Part shown: in pieces, positions 1 to 12,790 of the stretch
How positions within the stretch are numbered: the first letter of the stretch is position 1
How the letters are laid out: each line of letters opens with the position of its first letter
Assembly (NCBI GenBank): GCA_958496175.1
Contig: OY292274.1
Coordinates: 47,936,630 to 48,000,629, forward strand
Direction of reading: 5' to 3'
Length of the DNA: 64,000 bases
Source of the DNA: Sisyra terminalis
Taxonomy: Eukaryota > Arthropoda > Insecta > Neuroptera > Sisyridae
The notes under the pieces: generated by a model
The model's input: only the letters and a program-made list of their open reading frames with translations
What the model was told of the DNA's origin: nothing
The model's database searches: none
Position numbers and translations under genes: made by a program

Positions 1-3000
1 AGTATTTCCCATATAAATTTTTCAAAGGACGCAAAATTGAAAATGTTAATTTATGACCGTTGAATTTTCTCACGTAAATATTTAAATACATGCCGCGCAG
101 TTCAGCTCAACGTCTCCTTAATATATCGTATATAATATTTTTCTTCCATGTATTTTTGTCTGCGATAAATTATTTCTCTTCGAAATTATTATTAAAATTA
201 CGATTTCAACGAGACAAATTTTCTAACGCTTGATTGTCGCAGTCTATATGTCTTTTATTCCACTAATATTGAGTCGATTTACCCCAACTTGACTTCTGCC
301 CATAATGAGATATTTAAAGACTTTCTCGTCTTCGCGTAAATTTCGAGGCTTTGAATATATTATACGTCTATATTGGATTTGAAATTACTGTAATTACAAT
401 TATAATAAAGAGATACATAGTATTTGACGTTATCTCGTAATTAGAATACTGAGTTTTCTTATATATTTGTCTGAAGAAATTATAAAGATGAAGAAAGAAG
501 AGGAAAAATTTTCATTAAAAAAATATAACTTTAGATTCAAAAAATATCAACAGGTAGTTGCGTATAGATTTCAACATATATTCCCGCAATTTTCTTGACG
601 AAAAAAATTAAACTAAAAATTCAGCAACTATTTTTTTCGTTTTCTAATACCGAAATCGGTTCATACAGTTTTAACCTTTTTTTTTAGCACTACTTTAAAA
701 TATATTCGATAGTTATAAAGAAATCATGCGGTGCTAACATCAGATTTTTAAGCTCGTTGGCCTTTTAAACCTTTATAAAAAAGCTGGCATAGTGCTATGT
801 TTTTAGGGTTCCTCAACCAATAGTAAAAACGAAATCTCAATCATTTTGGTCCGTAAGATATGGCTAAATTTACGATGTCGCATTGTAAAAATTACAATAC
901 TTTCGTTTGGGTCCAGCTTTACAATAAATAACTAAAATTACAATATATTATTGTAGTTTTTTCTATAATTTTTTCTGTGTACGTTAATTTTTGAGCCTAG
1001 TCACCATAGATATAAATTGGCTATTAACAATTCTTTAAGTAATGGTATCTTTTGTGTTTTATTCTATTTTAAGCTCAAAGAGGTAAAAAAAATGGCAATC
1101 GTTCAGTTATTTTTTTCTATACGAGACCCTTTATTGTGTATAGTCTGACATGCACTTGGTCATTTTTTTAAAATCAAAAGTTTTCGAAAAACATAAGATT
1201 AAAGATTTGAAAAATCTAGCTTGCGAATAGTTTTATAAATACAACAAATTGCAAAGAAAATTAGAAGCAATTTGTCGTCTTTCAATTTATTAAAGGTTTA
1301 AGATTAATTTTATTAAGGCTAGCGTCATATTTTGGTTTTGTCCAATTTGATCCATTAACCCCAAATTTTGGTCCCCATTGTGAATATTGCCATTACAGTG
1401 AATTTACAAGCAATATCGTTGATGTTTTCGGCCAAATTAATATCAAAATTCACCAGTGAGTCAAATATGGTCGTTTCGTCGACAATAAAACGTCCTCGCC
1501 GTTATTATTCTCGAGACGAGTTTAGTAAATTTTGGCTTGGACTCACCAATTCACAAAACACATTTAACCATACAATATTCCAGTCAGCTTGTATACGTTA
1601 ATATGACTGGAAACTTTAATGATAACAATAAATGATAATGTCAGAGAGGAGCGTAAGTGAATAAGTCGTAATTATAAATTCACGCCTTCGTAATGAGCTC
1701 GAATTCAACCCTAACAGAAGCTAGGTTGCAAATCAACCCTCACCGAACTTCACTTAAGTTACGTGTGTATTATATTTCCATGCATATGAGTAATATAAAT
1801 GGCGGTTTGTACAGATATCGTTCATTTTACGAGTAAACATTTCCACCCCATACCATAGGGAAATCTGCATATACACAAACATCTCCATATACATATTTCA
1901 ATGATCTTTGCTTAGAGATGAGATATTAGGTATTTAACAAACCACAGCACTCCCTCGCTATAGTCAATAGAGGAAAGTCAAGATCCGAACCACTACGTTT
2001 TCACGCTCCACATCCATGTATATTTTGCATATTATTTTCCGAACTCCACATCCCCATCTCCCCATCTCTTAACCGTTTCATCCCTTAAATAATCCTTGTC
2101 GCTATAGTTTAAATCTATATAGATAGAATACATAGAGTCATATATCTCTTACTATATGTAAAATGTGTTTTAGTTCAACGCGATTTACTATTTTATTTAT
2201 GTAGACTAGATGTTGTGGCTTTTTGCTATATGAGAGAAGATTAAATATCTATCTATTCAATTTGAATCTCATTTGGGAGCGAATTTGATGCAATCAAGGC
2301 GGAAAAATGGGAAAGATTAATTAAGCTGTTGTGATAAAGCAACATTAAATGGCTTCCTTATTTTATGAAGATTAAAAAAATGATTAATTTTAATGGAAAA
2401 TTACTCTTTTAAATTAGTTCAAAGATAAACAAAGTAAAAAAAAAATCGAGGATTAAAATTATGAGTATAACCTTTCTTTAACTTTATTATTCAAGAGGGA
2501 AAAATATATAAAAAGAATATTAAACAAGTTTTAATTTTAGATATCTAAGTCACTTATATTATTTATCCAATTATTGAAAAATACACCTTCTGTACTACCT
2601 ATTCGGTAATAAATTTTGATTGAATATTTTAATGATTATCTTTTAATTTTAATCTTGTACCACTCTGTTCAATAATCAGAAATATCATTTTCCATGGAAT
2701 TACATTGCATCTGGGATAAAATCAGGGAACTTGACGAAAAAATCTGGAGATTTAAATTTTTTCATTCTTTGATTGATATAATATTTGGATTGGAAAAGAC
2801 GTAGATGTCATCTTAAAGAAGCATATTTTGGCAAAAGCCACACATTGAATGATTAGTTCATTTGCCCACTGGTAGTAGATATCCATGCATAACGTCTAAA
2901 ATGGTCCGCCAAGATATGCACAAATTTCTTCGATAACTTATTACCGCCAAACCACCTACTGTGTCGATGGACATAATTTGAAATGGAGTACAATATATTT

Positions 3001-3082
3001 CAAATACATAACAGTTGTATTAAAATTCAAGCATTCCGATTCTTTTGTATGAATGATCCTGCTAGAGACTCTTATGGAAATA
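1..3082. other. AT-rich intergenic or upstream-intron DNA, no gene seen
   Basis: No exon with splice sites, no RNA gene and no recognisable transposon protein is visible on either strand. Short open frames here have no family resemblance and biased AT-rich composition. Because the nephrin-type gene at 15 kb lacks its signal peptide and first Ig domain, this stretch may be a long intron of that gene rather than true intergenic DNA; I found no candidate exon for the missing part. Confidence 0.5.
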
Positions 3083-3090
3083 ATCTAGAG

Positions 3091-3439
3091 CAGTGGATCT
3101 TAACCTGCGTTCAATTGAATTGCAAGGGTTCGGTGAATATGCTTCGCGGGTTTGGCGGTTTCTTAATGGTTTTGTTCATTTTGTGGATCTTAGTATAAGT
3201 ATATTGATATTTTTTTAATTTTTTTAAATTCTCATTCTTTTTCTAATTCTTAAGTCTTAATATATTTTTCCAATTACGAAGAGTTCAGTGAATGTGCACA
3301 TGCAACTGTTAAGGGTCAGTACCTTCAACAAGGTTAAGAACCACTGATTTATAAAATTTGAAAAAAATAGTTATATTATATAGAAACTATTGCATTTGTT
3401 TTCATGGTGAAATTTTGGCTAAATTTCTTAACAACACTG
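3091..3439 (+). mobile_element. Non-autonomous hAT-type MITE, copy 1
   Basis: The element begins CAGTGGATCTTAACC and ends CTTAACAACACTG, a CAGTG-type hAT terminal repeat. It is bounded by an exact 8-bp duplication, atctagag, at 3083-3090 and 3440-3447, the length hAT transposases make. A second and better-matching right terminus, GGTTAAGAACCACTG, lies inside at 3332-3346, so the structure may be a short element with an extended right end, or a nested event. It has no coding capacity. The left half aligns with the reverse complement of the neighbouring element at 3463-3655. Confidence 0.7.
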
Positions 3440-3462
3440 ATCTAGAGAAGTTTGGTCTAACC

Positions 3463-3655
3463 CAGTGATTTTTAAACTTGTTTGAGGAGGTATTAAACCC
3501 TACCAGTTTCATTTAGTTGGAAAAATAAAATATTTTTTCAAATATACTTATAATTAGATTATATAAGTCGGAGATAGGTCTTGACAATCGCCGAACCCGC
3601 GAGACTAACTCACAGATTCCTTGAGATTCGATCGAATCCCGGTTAAGAACCATTG
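3463..3655 (-). mobile_element. Non-autonomous hAT-type MITE, copy 2
   Basis: A 193-bp element running from CAGTGATTTTTAAAC to GGTTAAGAACCATTG, with imperfect hAT terminal inverted repeats and an exact 8-bp target duplication, gtctaacc, at 3455-3462 and 3656-3663. Read on the minus strand it shares the terminal repeat, the TTCGATCGAAT/TTCAATTGAAT block and the GCGGGTT-CGGCG block with copy 1, so the two belong to one family inserted 23 bp apart in opposite orientation. It has no coding capacity and needs a transposase in trans. Confidence 0.75.
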
Positions 3656-3663
3656 GTCTAACC

Positions 3664-6473
3664 ACTTCTTGAAACTCTTAAAAGGAACTATTTTCCTAAT
3701 TTAATGTCCTTTTAATATTCTTATTTTAATTCCTGTTTTAAAGGAACTATTTCAATGTCTTGTGGAGAAATGGATATCCTAAAACTATATTTCTCGTGGT
3801 CGGTGATCAAATTTAACACTTTTTTCATGAACTAAAGGCAAAAAATGTAAAACACTAACGATTGAAATATCCAGAGATTCAAGGAAATGATATAAGGGGT
3901 CAAAAATAATTTATGAAAAATAAACAACAGGTGGTTATAAAATCAAGTGGCATTAAATTCAATTTTTAATATTGAAAATTCAAATTTAATAGGAAAATTA
4001 CTTTTAATAACTTTAATATCGTCCTCTCGATAAAATGACGTAGAAAAACTTTTTTATTTGATAGTTATAATTGAAAAGTTTCAGAGGTCACAAAAGTCTT
4101 AATGAATCGCGACGTTTCGAGCAAAATTCTTGCATTTATTCTGAATGAGTTCAGGCAGGACAAGATGATATAGTAATTATCTCGGTCGTAAGTCGTATAA
4201 AATATAACCGTAAGGACAATTAACGTCGTAATGCGGCCGACAGGTGCGGAGTTCGGGTGACCAAAGAGCCAAGTTCTTAACGGTCGCGGTGGCACATCTG
4301 CGTCGCAAGCCGCAACGCGAGACGTCGCGACGCGACTCACCGCAACTTAATTCCAACGTCGCATCGTCTTATAAGTCACCTCGGCCATGCCGTCCTCTTT
4401 TCGGCTTAATTATTCATAGATCTACTTTAGTCTTTTTAATTAACCTTTCAAATAGTTGTCTAGTCGTCGTCGCGTTTTTATCTCGAACGAAACATGTTTT
4501 AATTTCGTTTTTTTTTTTTTTTTCAAACTTTTTCTTTCAAGTAGAAACTTTAACGTTCGGATGGAAAATATTAAAATTTTAATTCACGGATGGATGAAAT
4601 TAAAGATGAATTTCTGCAAGATAAATATTGGCAGAGTAACTGAAATTATATATTGATTCGACGTTGAGTTTGTTTCACATTTATGAATCCTTTTGATATT
4701 ATAAGTAGTTTGGAAATATTTTAAATCTATATTATATATGAAAAATTAAATATTTATGGGACAATTCTAATCATTTAAAATTCCATTTGTGAATATCGTA
4801 GTGAGATTATTTTCTTTCTTGCCTTAAAAGCTTTTCACCGTGAAAAAATTCCGTCGTTTGCTCACAAATTTAACTTTTGTACACTCAAAGGAATTTCGTT
4901 TGTAATTGTTTGTAGAGGACGAATAATTTGTCTTCATATAAATTTTTATTCTCAATACTCTTTTTGATCTTGATGTATTTGTGCGAACTGAATAATTAAT
5001 TTCACGTCCTATGTTTATATTTATTTTTGCGATATAAAAGACAGTTTCATGATGTTTTTTTTCAATTTCTACCATTCGTGATTTGATCGAAATTAGCGTA
5101 AAGCTACCAATTATGAACAACGTACATAATTGGAAAAATGATTTACGAATTGGCTTGAAAAAGAAAAAAAATACTTACTAACGTAATTCAAGAGCGAATT
5201 GCATGCAACTGGTCTCGCGAGTAATTAGATTGAGAGCTAAATTATAAGCCTTAACATAACTGTAATGTAATGCACTCTTTTTGAAGTGAGGTGAAATTAA
5301 AAGATTGCACTTTCGGTTTTTCCTGGAAAAAAAGACAGAAAAATGATCCATAATGGCATGAATTAGATTATTTTAACCAAAAGAATGTTCTTTTAATTTG
5401 GAATGTTAAAAAAAAACAACTTTTTCATTTCAAAACCCATCATAATTCGACAAATTGAAATGTTTTTTCTCATATTAAGTTATAGTTTTATTTCAAAGTC
5501 TCAAAGCTCACAAATCATTACAGTTTATAAAATTTCATAATCCGTAAGAATATGATAAAATGTCCATTTTTTACAATAATGTTAAAGCTCGTTTATGTAT
5601 CGGAAGAATTTATAATATTTATTTGAGTGCTTATCGTACAATTCTATGATATTCTTAAAGTCTCCATGTTTTTAAACTATCATCCAAGATATCCTTAAAA
5701 AGTCCTTAATTTATAAGTTGCGTCCACAATTTTTACGAAAAACTTGTATTTTATTTAGTATTTATATGCATTGTATTTTGGTTTTGTCCTTTCTACAAAA
5801 CATAATAAAACTTGTAAGCGTAGGAGGGTTTTGTTGTACATTTACAATATACATTATGTGATTAGAACTGATGACCAATACTAATGGATGTAAAATTTAG
5901 GAACGTAGTAAAAATATTCATATTTGTCATAAAAAACCATGCATGTTATCCTTAAAATATCCAAATTTTGCTGGGAAAAGTTTCTAAAGATATCATAAAT
6001 AATTGAAACGTTATCAGACAAAATACAATACCTTAAAAAATATATTTAATCTGAATGAATTTTTTTTTATTCGAATATTATTTCATACCTCCAATTTACA
6101 GAACCTTAATGTTTTCAGATAAAAATTAAACGAAAAGTTTAAAATTGTTAAGGTTCAAAATGCTATTCAGGAATATTTGAAAGAATTAGGAAAGAAAAGA
6201 CATTAAACGTAAGATTTTTTTTGTAAAAGCTGCTTAAGTAAGACAAGAGTAGAGATATACGTAGGTACAACTAAACCAAGTATTCGTGAATAATTACTAC
6301 AATGCATTTGCAGTACTTATTGAAATACAGCCCTACTTGATACTCGTATACAAAATTTGCTTGGCAATTGAAAAACGTATTAAAAACATTACCGCAAAAA
6401 CATGTTTTTTTTTATTTACCGTTAATAAAAATCTATAAATTAAGAAATATTTAAATTAACATCTATTAGTTTT
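3664..6473. other. AT-rich non-coding DNA with a CpG-rich patch
   Basis: No coding exon is supported. The exception in composition is 4216-4400, which is rich in CG dinucleotides (GCGGCC, GTCGCGACGCG, GCGTCGCAAG) in an otherwise AT-dominated landscape, followed by a long T-run at 4509-4523. It holds TTATAAG at 4370-4376 but no convincing initiator or coding start on either strand. It could be a promoter or 5' untranslated exon (for example of the nephrin-type gene downstream) or an enhancer; this is inference from composition only. Confidence 0.35.
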
Positions 6474-6510
6474 GAAGTGACCACTTTGACCATTCGACCT
6501 CCAGTAGGCT
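6474..6510 (-). repeat. SINE fragment (tRNA-like 5' head only)
   Basis: On the minus strand this reads GCCTACTGGAGGTCGAATGG and continues into the A-box part of the tRNA-derived SINE found complete at 26347-26509. The 3' body is missing, so it is a truncated or decayed copy. Confidence 0.5.
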
Positions 6511-6928
6511 TTTGTTTTGAACATTGATTCAATGTTTATAAATTAATTTTGGTTTACTATATTGTAAAATATTGGAAAGTTTTTTATGTACATATTGCAA
6601 ATCCAGTGGAAATAAATCAAAATTGATAAAATCTTTCATTTCGGGTTCTTTCGTTATTCTTTCTCCAAAAAAGCTTTAGTAAAAGACATTGAAAAGTGAA
6701 TGTATATTCAGTAATTCTTGGAAAAGGACAGTTAAATCATAGTCTAATTGATTTTGAAAAGTATTACCTTGATTATTTGATTTATGAATGAGCTTTAACA
6801 ACTTTCAAGGTTCTATAAATATATAGATAGTTAAAAGTTATTTTAGTTCAATAAAACTTCCTTTGATACATTTTTTCTCAATATTTATGCTTCCGAACAT
6901 GTTTCCTGAAACAACTTTTACGATAGTA

Positions 6929-7218
6929 AGGCCCACCGCACATTGTAGCAGACAAAATGTTTGCTGGCAAGACAAAATATTAGTAACGAAACCAATTATG
7001 ATTGATTACCTATTCTCCGCACGTTGTACAAACCAATAAACCATATAGGTGTAGGAGATAAAGACTTATAGAAGACTCATGTAGAGCTTTTTTTGACCTC
7101 AAAATTGAATCGGAAACTATCCCCCTTAAACTGTAATTTAACGTTAACACTTTAACTGCCAAGTCCAAACAAAATGTTTTGTTTGGGAAAGATTGTTTCT
7201 TACAGTGTGCAACCGGCC
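6929..7218. mobile_element. Putative MITE with AGGCC termini
   Basis: The left end (AGGCCCACCGCACATTGTAG) and the reverse complement of the right end (AGGCCGGTTGCACACTGTAA) match over about 28 bp at roughly two-thirds identity, and both ends abut the dinucleotide TA, suggesting a TA target duplication. The interior has no transposase. The superfamily is not clear, since a TA target site alone does not separate Tc1/mariner-like from other cut-and-paste families. Confidence 0.4.
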
Positions 7219-7221
7219 TAT

Positions 7222-9640
7222 CATAAGGTTGTTGATGCCAATATAACAAATTTATATACGTTGCTCAATACACGTGTTTCTCCCTGTTTATTTTTAGTTA
7301 TAGTTATAAAGTAGTTTAGGCTTTTTTCAGTTAACAATTTTAAGGATAAATTATAAAAAATCGAAATAGATACTTGTGTTTTTGTCGAAAAAGCTTAGCA
7401 TCCTTAAGTCATTTGTACGTGTACATCGTATAATTTGACATAGAGAGTATATATATTTGTCTTCATCCTTCTTATTTCCTGTAGTAACTGTTTTGAGAGC
7501 TGCTTCACAGCTCGTAACCAACTATATTTCATCGTAACGACTAATTCAAATAGCTACATTTTAACTTTGTCCTTTTTATCTTCTGTCTTCCTCAAGACGC
7601 CTCAGTTAAATTTTGGAAATAAAACAAAACGTCTTGTCGTTTGTTCACTAAATGAAACATTTCCTTTCGCTACAAAGACGAAAATTAATTTATCATCATA
7701 ATTAAATGTTTTATAATTACGCAAAAGTCAAACAAAAATCTCACACCAAGCTCCACTCATTCCAACTTTCCGAAGGGCAATTTCAGAATCGTAAATTTCC
7801 TCTTAATTGTTTTTTCAAGGAAATTTTCTGTTTTAGAAATTAATTTTTATGTTTCCAATTGGACTTAATTACGGTTGAAATTGGTAGAGAAAATCAAGTA
7901 GATTGAGAAAATTTGATTTGGTAAAGAGGGAAAAATTGAATAAAGTCTAGTCGGAGAAATTGGACTTCTTGTTGAGCTGAATGATGGAGTTTTTCTTTTA
8001 AACAGATTTAATTGTCTTGCAATTAGAAGTAAATAAATCATTTGATATGGCACACGTGTTTGAAAAAAAATTATTAACGGTTTAGCTGATTTGAAATTAT
8101 TATTTTTTCTTTGATTCGAACGTGGAGGTCTGGGATTTTTTTTTCTTTGTGGAATACTTACGAGCGATTAATAAGGTTGATTAATTTCTGCTCTCAATTA
8201 GACAGAGAGGAATAGTTAAAATTTATTTGAACGATAATGAGAATGTTTCGCCGTTATTAGCGTTGCAACCGTTAGAGGTTTGAAAAGATTTAATTCCAAG
8301 GCGGAGTAACTGTAAAAGCGTTTTACAGAGCTCCGTATTTGATTATTACATATTCATTTTTAGATGAATCACATAAAGATGATAAAGACGTAGCTCGGCG
8401 TCTCTTGTATGCCATGCTTTTTTCTCGGTTTGTTGTCGAAAGACTCATCGACTTGAAATTAGTCCGGCGAGCTTGTTTTGCTATAGCGCATTTTGTAGGG
8501 TCCACAGGATTACGCTTTATCGTTTAGGGACTTTCCGACATATAATAGGAAGTAATTTTCTTCATACGAGTAATAACAAGTTTATATGTTAGTTTATGTC
8601 TGCCTCGTATATTAGAGAAAAATTTATTTCTCTTCGTCTTAAATAACAAATTGCATTTACTGATGCGTTTTTATAGCCGTTTCCTTTTTATAACACAAAA
8701 ACTGCTTCTTTTTTTTGTCTCTTGTTCCAGCTTTTTTCATTTGCTTTGTATTTTTTCGAGCAAATTTAACGATTCACAAACAAAAACGGCTTCTGATTCA
8801 TTGAAAAATCACTATTTCATATGCAACGCTCGATTTAACAGCGTAAATTTGACAAATTTAAAGCTTTTGAGCTTCCAAAAGTTTTCAGTAATAAAATTTT
8901 AGTATAAAATTTGACTTTATTTTATTTTCCTTTTTTTTCTCAAATCAAAAGAAAAATTTTGTAAATTGGGAAAAATGTTAAAAACAATACTGTACTTAAA
9001 AAAAAAATTAATGTTTTTTCTTCGTAACTTATTTCGTTAGGAAATTAAATGGTAATTACATTGAGTAAATAAATCTGACCTAAACTTTTTCAAACAAGGC
9101 AAATTTAGTTACTAAAAAGTTGTTTCGAAAATTAAAAACTTTTTAAAAATTCCGTATTTTTTTTGTTTTTATAGTAAACTAGCTATAATAAAGAATAACC
9201 ATTTATAGTAATAAAGTAGATAGTAGTTATGTGAATAAAAAGAGCTTTTATCACTTGAATGATAATCAAATTCGTTACAACAAAATGTATCATCGAAATG
9301 TTGTACCAAATAAGCCTAGCTTCAATTCCAACGCCACTTACTAATTATTTTCTTTTAATTTAGCACAATTTTACATTCATCCATTTTTATTCAATTTGGT
9401 CGATTTGCTTTATCTCGTTTTATACACATAAATTTTTATTCACTATGCATTAGTTTGACAAAATAGGTATTATCTTTTCTGATTGTATTGTAAATACGGA
9501 AACTTTCAATACTATGTGCTCTTTTTAGTTTTAAGGATTCCAAACATAAAATCGAAGACCATCTTCGGAAAATGAGATGTTTATGAAATTGGATCAAAAT
9601 CCTAGAGCTTTAAACAATTACATATTGAAATTTTTTTAAC
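7222..9640. other. Non-coding AT-rich DNA
   Basis: No exon or RNA gene is supported. A somewhat GC-richer stretch at 8323-8527 is open on both strands for about 60 codons, but it matches no family I recognise, has no good splice sites and is most likely chance. Confidence 0.45.
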
Positions 9641-10135
9641 ACAGCGTTTTCGACAACCAACAAAATAATGAAAATTCTAAAACCATTAGAAAACTCCCAA
9701 ATCATGATGAAAAATAAAACCGGAATTTGTAAAATTAAATTTGGTTTATATGAAAAATTCTACACTGGCCAAACTGGTAAATCTTTCGAGATTAGATACA
9801 AAGAACACACACCCAGAAAACCTAATTCAATAACTTCTTTAAATTTTACAAAACATCTTTACGACGAAAATCAAATATAAATAAATTTTGAAACAAACTT
9901 CAACATCTAAATATTTACTAGAAAGGATCACATATGAACACTTTGGAAGAAATATGGAATATATAAAGCCTACAAACCGTTTCCAACTAATACTCTTAGT
10001 AACAAATTATGGAAAATCAACGCCATATATGAAATTTGATTACAATTGACACAATTTGACACAATAAAACATTACCCGACGATGCTAGCTGAAGACTGTT
10101 AAAAGGTGTTGTAATAAGGAAATTGAGTCATACGA
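9640..10135 (+). pseudogene. Penelope-like retroelement relic (GIY-YIG endonuclease region)
   Basis: An open frame at 9668-9880 encodes about 70 residues that look like the C-terminal GIY-YIG nuclease of Penelope-like elements: KTGICKIKFG (GIY degraded to GIC), then EKFYTGQTGKSFEIRYKEH (YIG degraded to YTG but with the characteristic GQTGRSFxxRYxEH block kept), then NFTKHLYDENQI before a stop. Downstream in other frames are remains of the family's following segment, such as LLERITYEHFGRNMEYI near 9915. No reverse transcriptase core is attached, so this is a 5'-truncated, frameshifted relic. In intact elements this nuclease nicks the target to prime reverse transcription. Confidence 0.7.
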
Positions 10136-12661
10136 CGTAAATAATTATTTGAATATTTCATTAATTTGAAGAAAAATTACTAATTGTTTTATTTCAAAAT
10201 TTCTGAATCCATTATTTTTTTCAAATTCGTCATGTATACTTTTTTATACATGAGTTTTGACTTGATGACTCCTTGAGCCTTAAACGATTCTTTTCAAAAA
10301 AGAAATCAATTTCAACTTTTCATCAATAAAACTGTACAGTGTAATTGTATGTACCTACAGAAAAATTAGATTTGACCCCAACATTCAAAATTTTACTTTA
10401 ATATCGCCTTGAATTTTCTCAAGTTATTATATATACTGTGTGTTTCTTGAACCTCCAATTTTCCTCCAAATTACATAATGTTTGATACTTTATATATTTC
10501 TTTTCAATAAAAAATAGATTTTCTAAATTTCCTGTTAATTTTTCCTTTTTCATCATTTGTAAAATCGAAATAATAAATTGGATTTATTTTCATAAAAACT
10601 TCAAACTTTCCAGTACGAGAATTCTTCAAGAGCTTTTTTTGAAGGTTTCTTTTGTGTATGAGAAAATCTCTAAATTATTTTTGAAATTGACTTATTGTTG
10701 GCCTTTTTCCTTTGTGATTTTCACTCGTTTTACTTAAAAAAAGAAGATGAAAAGCACGACAATAAAATTCATGTTATTTCATCAAGAAAATCTGTTATTT
10801 CTTTTGAGCAACTAAAAAAAAAACAACTGATTGAAGACATTTTTCTTTTATCAAACTCGATCATTTCCAATAAAAAATATAACAGTTCATCAATAATTTT
10901 TTTTTCTCTTGGCGGCGCGTTGATCCGTTCATATAAGTGAAATGTTAGGAATTGATTGAAATTATCCATTTTACAGCGAGACAAAGATCAACAATGAGCT
11001 TTCGAGCTTTTTATCCGGCGACATTTCATCTTCATCTCCGCATGTAAACACATTCGTTCAAAACTTGAAATTCTACCTCCCCCCTGTATCTAAAATCAAT
11101 TGAAATCGGACGTTTTTTCGTTCCTATTTCAATAAGAACACACCAGCCGAAATGGGAGCGATGGGGAATTTCAATGCTGGAAGAATCTTGCTTACACTGC
11201 GTTATTTCATTATGATGCGATATCATTCGTTATTCTGTGTTAAATTTATCTAGAATAGATTTTATCACATTTTATTGGATTTAACGAAAAACCCTCCCTT
11301 CTCGGCTTATTCGTGTGTGAAGAAAAACTAGTTTTATTGTCTCACCAACAAATCAATGTTCGATAAATTTTAATTTTTCCAAATTTATTACTCAATATAC
11401 TTGGAGAATTGAACGTCTCAATTTATTTTTGAAATTCACACAAAATTATCGTATTACAATAAGACATAAATTTTTCAATTAATTCAATATGTGTCCCAGT
11501 TTTATTTTTTTCGGAGGGAAGTAAACGATGTTTTTATTTTGTGTTTCCCATCAATATTTTATGGGCAAGCGAAGTTCATTTTAGTGCAAAATTAGAATGG
11601 AATGGCGTTAAACTCGGCTTGATCTGAGCCGAAATTTATTATATTACATATCGAACGATAACAAACACAATAAATAACCGATCAGTCCAATTGGAAATTT
11701 GTATTATAAATTAAAAATAACGAATAAAAATGGGAATGGTAGCGAAAAGTTTGAATAATGCCCTTTTGTGCGGTCCCGGTTTCTATGTATATATACGTAT
11801 GTGTTATCATTGAACGTATTACAAATGTACAATACGAGCATTGATTTATTTGTCGTTCCTGATTGAAATATAATTCCTCTAGTGACCATTATTTTAGTGC
11901 AAAGTTTCAACAATTTTTTTTGAGGTAAAACAGACAATTTTTCTGCATTAAAACGATGAAAATAGCGCTTTTATTATGATGAATCATTTTCTATTGGGGC
12001 GAATGAGGTGAAAAGGTATTTATTCAATAAAACCAATAATATTTGTTTCGAGTATTATGGCCGTTTTTTCCCAGCGCAAAAAAAAAAACGTTGTTTATTG
12101 GCGATTTTATTTAGAAAATAATATGTGAGATATTCTATAGTGTGTGAGAGTTAATAAAGAGTGGATTTATTGGAAATATTTCCTATTTTTATTTCAATAA
12201 ATTCTGTAAAAGGGAACGAATTGCATAACTCAAATATGGTAATTTTTTCATCTCTCATAGCTCAAAATATTTTTATAAAAATGTATATTTATCTAAAAAT
12301 AAGGGATTTAACAGCTTTTGTAAAAAAATATATATTTCAGCAAGGCTTTTAATTGATACGTATTAGTTTTAAATATTATAGATGGTTGCGTTCTCGATGA
12401 ATTTAATAAATTTACAAAGCTTCATCACCAGTGTACTTTACGCATGAACCTCTAAATCCTGCTCGTTTCGCTCATCAAGTCGAACTGGAGTAAATTTATA
12501 TTGAGTTATTGAGTCAAATTAGAAAATCCTAATTCTTTGTATTGTATATTTAGTAGATCATCTACCTTGTCTCGAGAATATTGGATTTCTTATATTTGTA
12601 TTAGCCTATTGTGAACATATTTACATGTATAATTATGTAATTAATATATTTTATTAATTGA
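10136..12661. other. Non-coding AT-rich DNA
   Basis: I see no supported gene, RNA or intact mobile element here. Several short open frames occur on both strands with low-complexity Lys/Asn/Ile/Phe composition typical of translated AT-rich spacer. Confidence 0.5.
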
Positions 12662-12790
12662 TATTTAACGTTCCTTTATAACGACTAAGGTCTTTAGTGG
12701 CTCTGGGGTTAATATAAATCCGTATAATCGAGAAAAATATCGAAAATATGCTCGATACGAGATTCGAATCTAACACCTACCAATTTAGGA
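12662..12790 (-). repeat. tRNA-derived SINE, 5'-truncated copy
   Basis: On the minus strand this contains the B-box-like block (GATTCGAATC), the CGATATTTTTCTCGATTATA block, the AACCCCAGAGCCACTAAAG block and the tail ATAAAGGAACGTTAAAT shared with the other copies. The tRNA-like A-box head is missing upstream of the ATTGGTAGGTG segment. Confidence 0.7.

Noticed and set aside
8323..8527. About 60 codons open on both strands with mixed composition
   Set aside because: No start context, splice sites or family resemblance; overlapping openness on both strands is expected by chance in a short GC-richer patch.
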